A stretch of DNA of 16,308 nt from Burkholderiaceae bacterium (lineage in GTDB: Bacteria > Pseudomonadota > Gammaproteobacteria > Burkholderiales > Burkholderiaceae): assembly GCA_030151165.1 (NCBI GenBank), contig JASLEM010000592.1:1-16308 (forward strand), read 5' to 3'. Every line of letters starts with the position of its first letter. Positions within the stretch are counted from its first letter, which is position 1. The notes under the pieces are model-generated. The model was not told the origin of the DNA and made no database searches. It saw only the letters and a program-made list of their open reading frames with translations. The position numbers were made by a program, and so were the translations under genes. Shown here in pieces: positions 14,313 to 16,308 of the stretch.

Positions 14313-15349
14313 TGCGGCGCGCGGCGGTCAGCGCGGGCAGGACGTGGAGCGCCGCGCGCAGCGGCGTGGCAGCCCGGGTCGCGCGGCTAACCACGCTTTG
14401 CATCGGCGTCGCCGCGTCGTCGGCGACCGCCAGTCTCGTCGGCGCGCTGGCTTTCGCGCGGGACGCGCGCGCGCAGGCCGCGGCGCCCGTGTCCGCGGCG
14501 GCGGCGGCGTCCGCTGCGCGCGGCATGAAGGCGCTCGCGGACGACGAGCTGTCCAACGTCCGCGGCGCGGACGGCGTCGCGTTCAACCTCAGCAACTTCT
14601 CGCTCACCAGCAGCCTGACGGATCCGCTGACGCTCACCTACAAGTCGCCGAACGGCAGCTCGCTCGCGCTGTCCGGGCTGGACATCTCGCGCACCGACGA
14701 CCCGGACGGCTTCGCCGACCCGTACCTGCTGTCGATGCAGTCGCGCAGCAACCTGGCCGACGTGATCGCGCTCGACTTCCCGAAGAACACGCTCGGCAAC
14801 CAGAAATGGTCGCTGACCTCGGACTTCTCGAACTACGACGTCGTCGCCAACTCCACGTTCTACGGCGGCACGCTGCAGGTCACGGCGCTGACGATGATGG
14901 GCGGCGGGCTCTACGTCGCGCCGACGGCGATCGCCGACACGCAAGGCATCGCCTTCGGCCTCGGCACGCGGCTGGACATCGGCAGCCTGGCGGTCTACTC
15001 GCACGGCCGCAACGCCAGCGGCGTGATCGACACCAGCGACTCGCTCACGCTGACCGGCCTGCACCTGGCCGACGCCACCACCGGCGGCGCGTGGATGCTG
15101 GCGGACGTCACGACGCACCCCGGGCTGATCAACGCGTTCACCGACAGCACCGGCTCGTACCTGCACCTGCAGCTCGGCTGGCCGACCACGGCGGACCCGG
15201 TGTCGGCCGGCAGCCTGAAGATCGACAACATCTCGTTCGCGACGATGACCCCGGGCGTCGCGACGCCGACGACGGTCAACCTCGGCAGCGCGAGCATCGC
15301 GTCGATGCAGATCAACTTCCTCGACATCAAGTTCAAGGGCGGCCAGTGA
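14312..15349 (+). CDS. Exported protein with N-terminal DDELSNVRGADGV motif, 345 aa
   Basis: The function is not established. This is the largest of the four linked proteins. A long basic N-region (residues 1-28, seven Arg) precedes the hydrophobic core (29-49), and cleavage is likely near ARA-54. An Ala-rich linker follows, then ALADDELSNVRGADGVAFNL (74-93). E79-L80-x-x-V83-x-G85-A86 is an exact match to the double-glycine leader pattern E-L-x-x-V-x-G-G/A. The remaining 250 residues are Thr/Ser/Gly/Asp-rich, with predicted beta repeats and no cysteine after the signal region. The ATG overlaps the stop codon of the preceding gene, so translation is coupled. This fixes the start, though the N-region is unusually long. 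Confidence 0.85.
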   Translation: MRRAAVSAGRTWSAARSGVAARVARLTTLCIGVAASSATASLVGALAFARDARAQAAAPVSAAAAASAARGMKALADDELSNVRGADGVAFNLSNFSLTSSLTDPLTLTYKSPNGSSLALSGLDISRTDDPDGFADPYLLSMQSRSNLADVIALDFPKNTLGNQKWSLTSDFSNYDVVANSTFYGGTLQVTALTMMGGGLYVAPTAIADTQGIAFGLGTRLDIGSLAVYSHGRNASGVIDTSDSLTLTGLHLADATTGGAWMLADVTTHPGLINAFTDSTGSYLHLQLGWPTTADPVSAGSLKIDNISFATMTPGVATPTTVNLGSASIASMQINFLDIKFKGGQ

Positions 15350-15384
15350 GCGCCGCCCGCGACCTTCGACCGACCGCGCGCGCC

Positions 15385-15843
15385 ATGTCGAGCCGCCTCG
15401 CCGTCGCCTGCCTCATCGCGCTCGCCGCGGGGAGCGCGTGCGCGGAAAAGGTGCCGATGTCCGACGAGCAGCTCGGCACCGTCGCGGGCCAGGGCGTCGC
15501 GATCTTCGTGCACCTCGAGCTCAACTCCGGCCTGCTGACGGGCCAGGCGATCGACAGCCGCATCTCCGCCGGCTTCACGGTCGGCGGCGTCACCACCTAC
15601 GCGATCGCGCAGAACTTCGGCGGCGTGCTCGACCTGTACGCGATCACGCTCGACCCGACCGCCCGCACCGGCGGCGACTATCTCGCGATCGGCATGCCCG
15701 CGTACGTCCACGCGGCCGAATTCGGCGTGCGCGCGATCGGCGTGCAGACCGACGCCAACGCCCCGATCACCAACAGCCTCGGCTCGCTGCTCCTGAACGG
15801 CACCGCGAGCATGACCGGCCAGCTGAACGTGTGGGCCAAGTGA
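15385..15843 (+). CDS. Exported protein with N-terminal EQLGTVAGQGV motif, 152 aa
   Basis: The function is not established. This is the shortest of the four. The signal peptide MSSRLAVACLIALAAGSACA ends near residue 20, and the mature protein begins EKVPMSDEQLGTVAGQGVAIFV. L30-G-T-V33-A-G35-Q36 is in the same register as the motif in its neighbours, with the Asp of DGV missing. The body has strands such as FVHLELNSGLLTGQAI and AEFGVRAIGVQT. I prefer the ATG at 15385 because it gives a compact signal peptide. A GTG at 15346 overlaps the previous stop codon (GTGA), would add 13 residues and would allow coupling, so it remains possible. The C39 peptidase gene begins 31 bp downstream. Confidence 0.82.
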   Translation: MSSRLAVACLIALAAGSACAEKVPMSDEQLGTVAGQGVAIFVHLELNSGLLTGQAIDSRISAGFTVGGVTTYAIAQNFGGVLDLYAITLDPTARTGGDYLAIGMPAYVHAAEFGVRAIGVQTDANAPITNSLGSLLLNGTASMTGQLNVWAK

Positions 15844-15873
15844 CCCCGCGCGCCCGACCAGAGACCTGAACGC

Positions 15874-16308
15874 ATGCTGCTCATCCTCCTCGGCGTCGTC
15901 GCCGCCGCCATCATGGGCGCGGGCGTCCTCTCCAAGCACGAACCGCTGAACCACCCGCCGCTCGAGTACGAGCTCAACGTCGCCAAGACCAACGGCGGCC
16001 TCGAGCCCGAGTCCGTGCAGGTGCTGCCGAACCAGTACTTCAAGTACCGCCACATCGTCCACCAGGCGTTCGACTACAGCTGCGGCTCGGCCGCGCTGAC
16101 GACGGTCCTGCAGTTCCACCTCGGGCTCAACGTCACCGAGAAGGACGCGATGGAAGGCATGCTGGAGCACGGCGAGAAGGACAAGATCATCGCGCGCCGC
16201 GGCTTCTCGCTGCTGGACATGAAGCGCTACGTCGCCACCCTGGGCAGCGACAGCGGCGGCTTCCGCGCCGACATGAACGACCTGGCCAAGCTCGACCAGC
16301 CGGCCATC
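15874..16308 (+). CDS. Membrane-anchored C39-family cysteine peptidase (3' end outside window)
   Basis: The first 145 residues are visible and the gene runs off the right edge. An N-terminal hydrophobic segment (MLLILLGVVAAAIMGAGVLS, 1-20) acts as signal anchor or signal peptide and puts the enzyme outside the cytoplasm. The catalytic block is HIVHQAFDYSCGSAALTTVL, with Cys70 and the oxyanion-hole Gln64 six residues before it, as in C39 peptidases; GFSLLDMKRYVATLG (107-121) is typical of the stand-alone C39-like family. The catalytic His and Asp/Asn should lie just beyond the edge. Unlike bacteriocin exporters, there is no sign of a fused ABC transporter in the visible part. Four exported proteins with double-glycine-like motifs precede it, which makes them candidate substrates. 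Resembles FilB of Acinetobacter in my recollection. Confidence 0.88.
   Translation, partial: MLLILLGVVAAAIMGAGVLSKHEPLNHPPLEYELNVAKTNGGLEPESVQVLPNQYFKYRHIVHQAFDYSCGSAALTTVLQFHLGLNVTEKDAMEGMLEHGEKDKIIARRGFSLLDMKRYVATLGSDSGGFRADMNDLAKLDQPAI

Noticed and set aside
15374..15450. Lipoprotein signal in the 152-aa exported protein (GSAC near residue 19)
   Set aside because: The residue at -3 is Gly rather than Leu/Val/Ile and ACA-EK is a good signal peptidase I site, so lipidation is unlikely.

Overview
The window is GC-rich and densely coded, with short intergenic gaps. It reads as chromosome of a betaproteobacterium, most likely Burkholderiales of the Rubrivivax/Leptothrix/Roseateles/Ideonella kind. 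The reasons are the cysI-DUF934-cysH sulfur genes with a separate cobA, two Azotobacter FdI-type 7Fe ferredoxins, a PEP-CTERM protein and many signal-peptide proteins. The genus is inferred from gene style and was not tested. No integrase, transposase, insertion sequence or CRISPR array was seen.

Region 1 (1-3002) is assimilatory sulfur metabolism. It holds the C-terminal part of a sirohaem sulfite/nitrite reductase, a DUF934 protein, an Fe-S type (adenylyl/phosphoadenylyl)sulfate reductase, and then, after its own likely promoter, an SUMT (CobA) that makes the sirohaem precursor. Region 2 (3047-4796) is an electron-transfer block: fdxA, a thioredoxin-reductase-like ferredoxin-NADP reductase, and a convergent second FdxA-type ferredoxin.

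Region 3 (4901-7480) starts with a well-conserved TPP riboswitch in front of a TonB-dependent outer-membrane receptor, so the receptor probably imports thiamine or a thiamine precursor. A hairpin over its start codon may be the switch's expression platform. A tRNA-Asn(GTT) with its own promoter and terminator follows. Region 4 (7523-10840) has formate-tetrahydrofolate ligase, a NIDO-domain PEP-CTERM protein (both minus strand) and a small MazG-like pyrophosphohydrolase (plus strand). Region 5 (10841-12406) has a 22-bp perfect palindrome in front of an OruR/ArgR-type AraC regulator, which ends in a strong terminator.

Region 6 (12407 to the right edge) is the most unusual part. Four consecutive exported proteins of different length (187, 260, 345 and 152 aa) carry, just after the signal peptide, a short motif of the form D-x(0-2)-L-S/G-x-x-V/I-x-G-Q/A-(D)-G-V. 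They are followed by a membrane-anchored C39-family cysteine peptidase cut by the window edge. The shared motif aligns residue by residue with the double-glycine leaders that C39 peptidases cleave (E-L-x-x-V-x-G-G). I propose a Sec-exported substrate set with its own periplasmic C39 protease, resembling the Acinetobacter Fil locus. The first substrate gene has a long leader with tandem GGG-N6-CCC repeats, a possible sigma-54 promoter and a terminator behind it. The other three and the peptidase look like one tightly packed operon.
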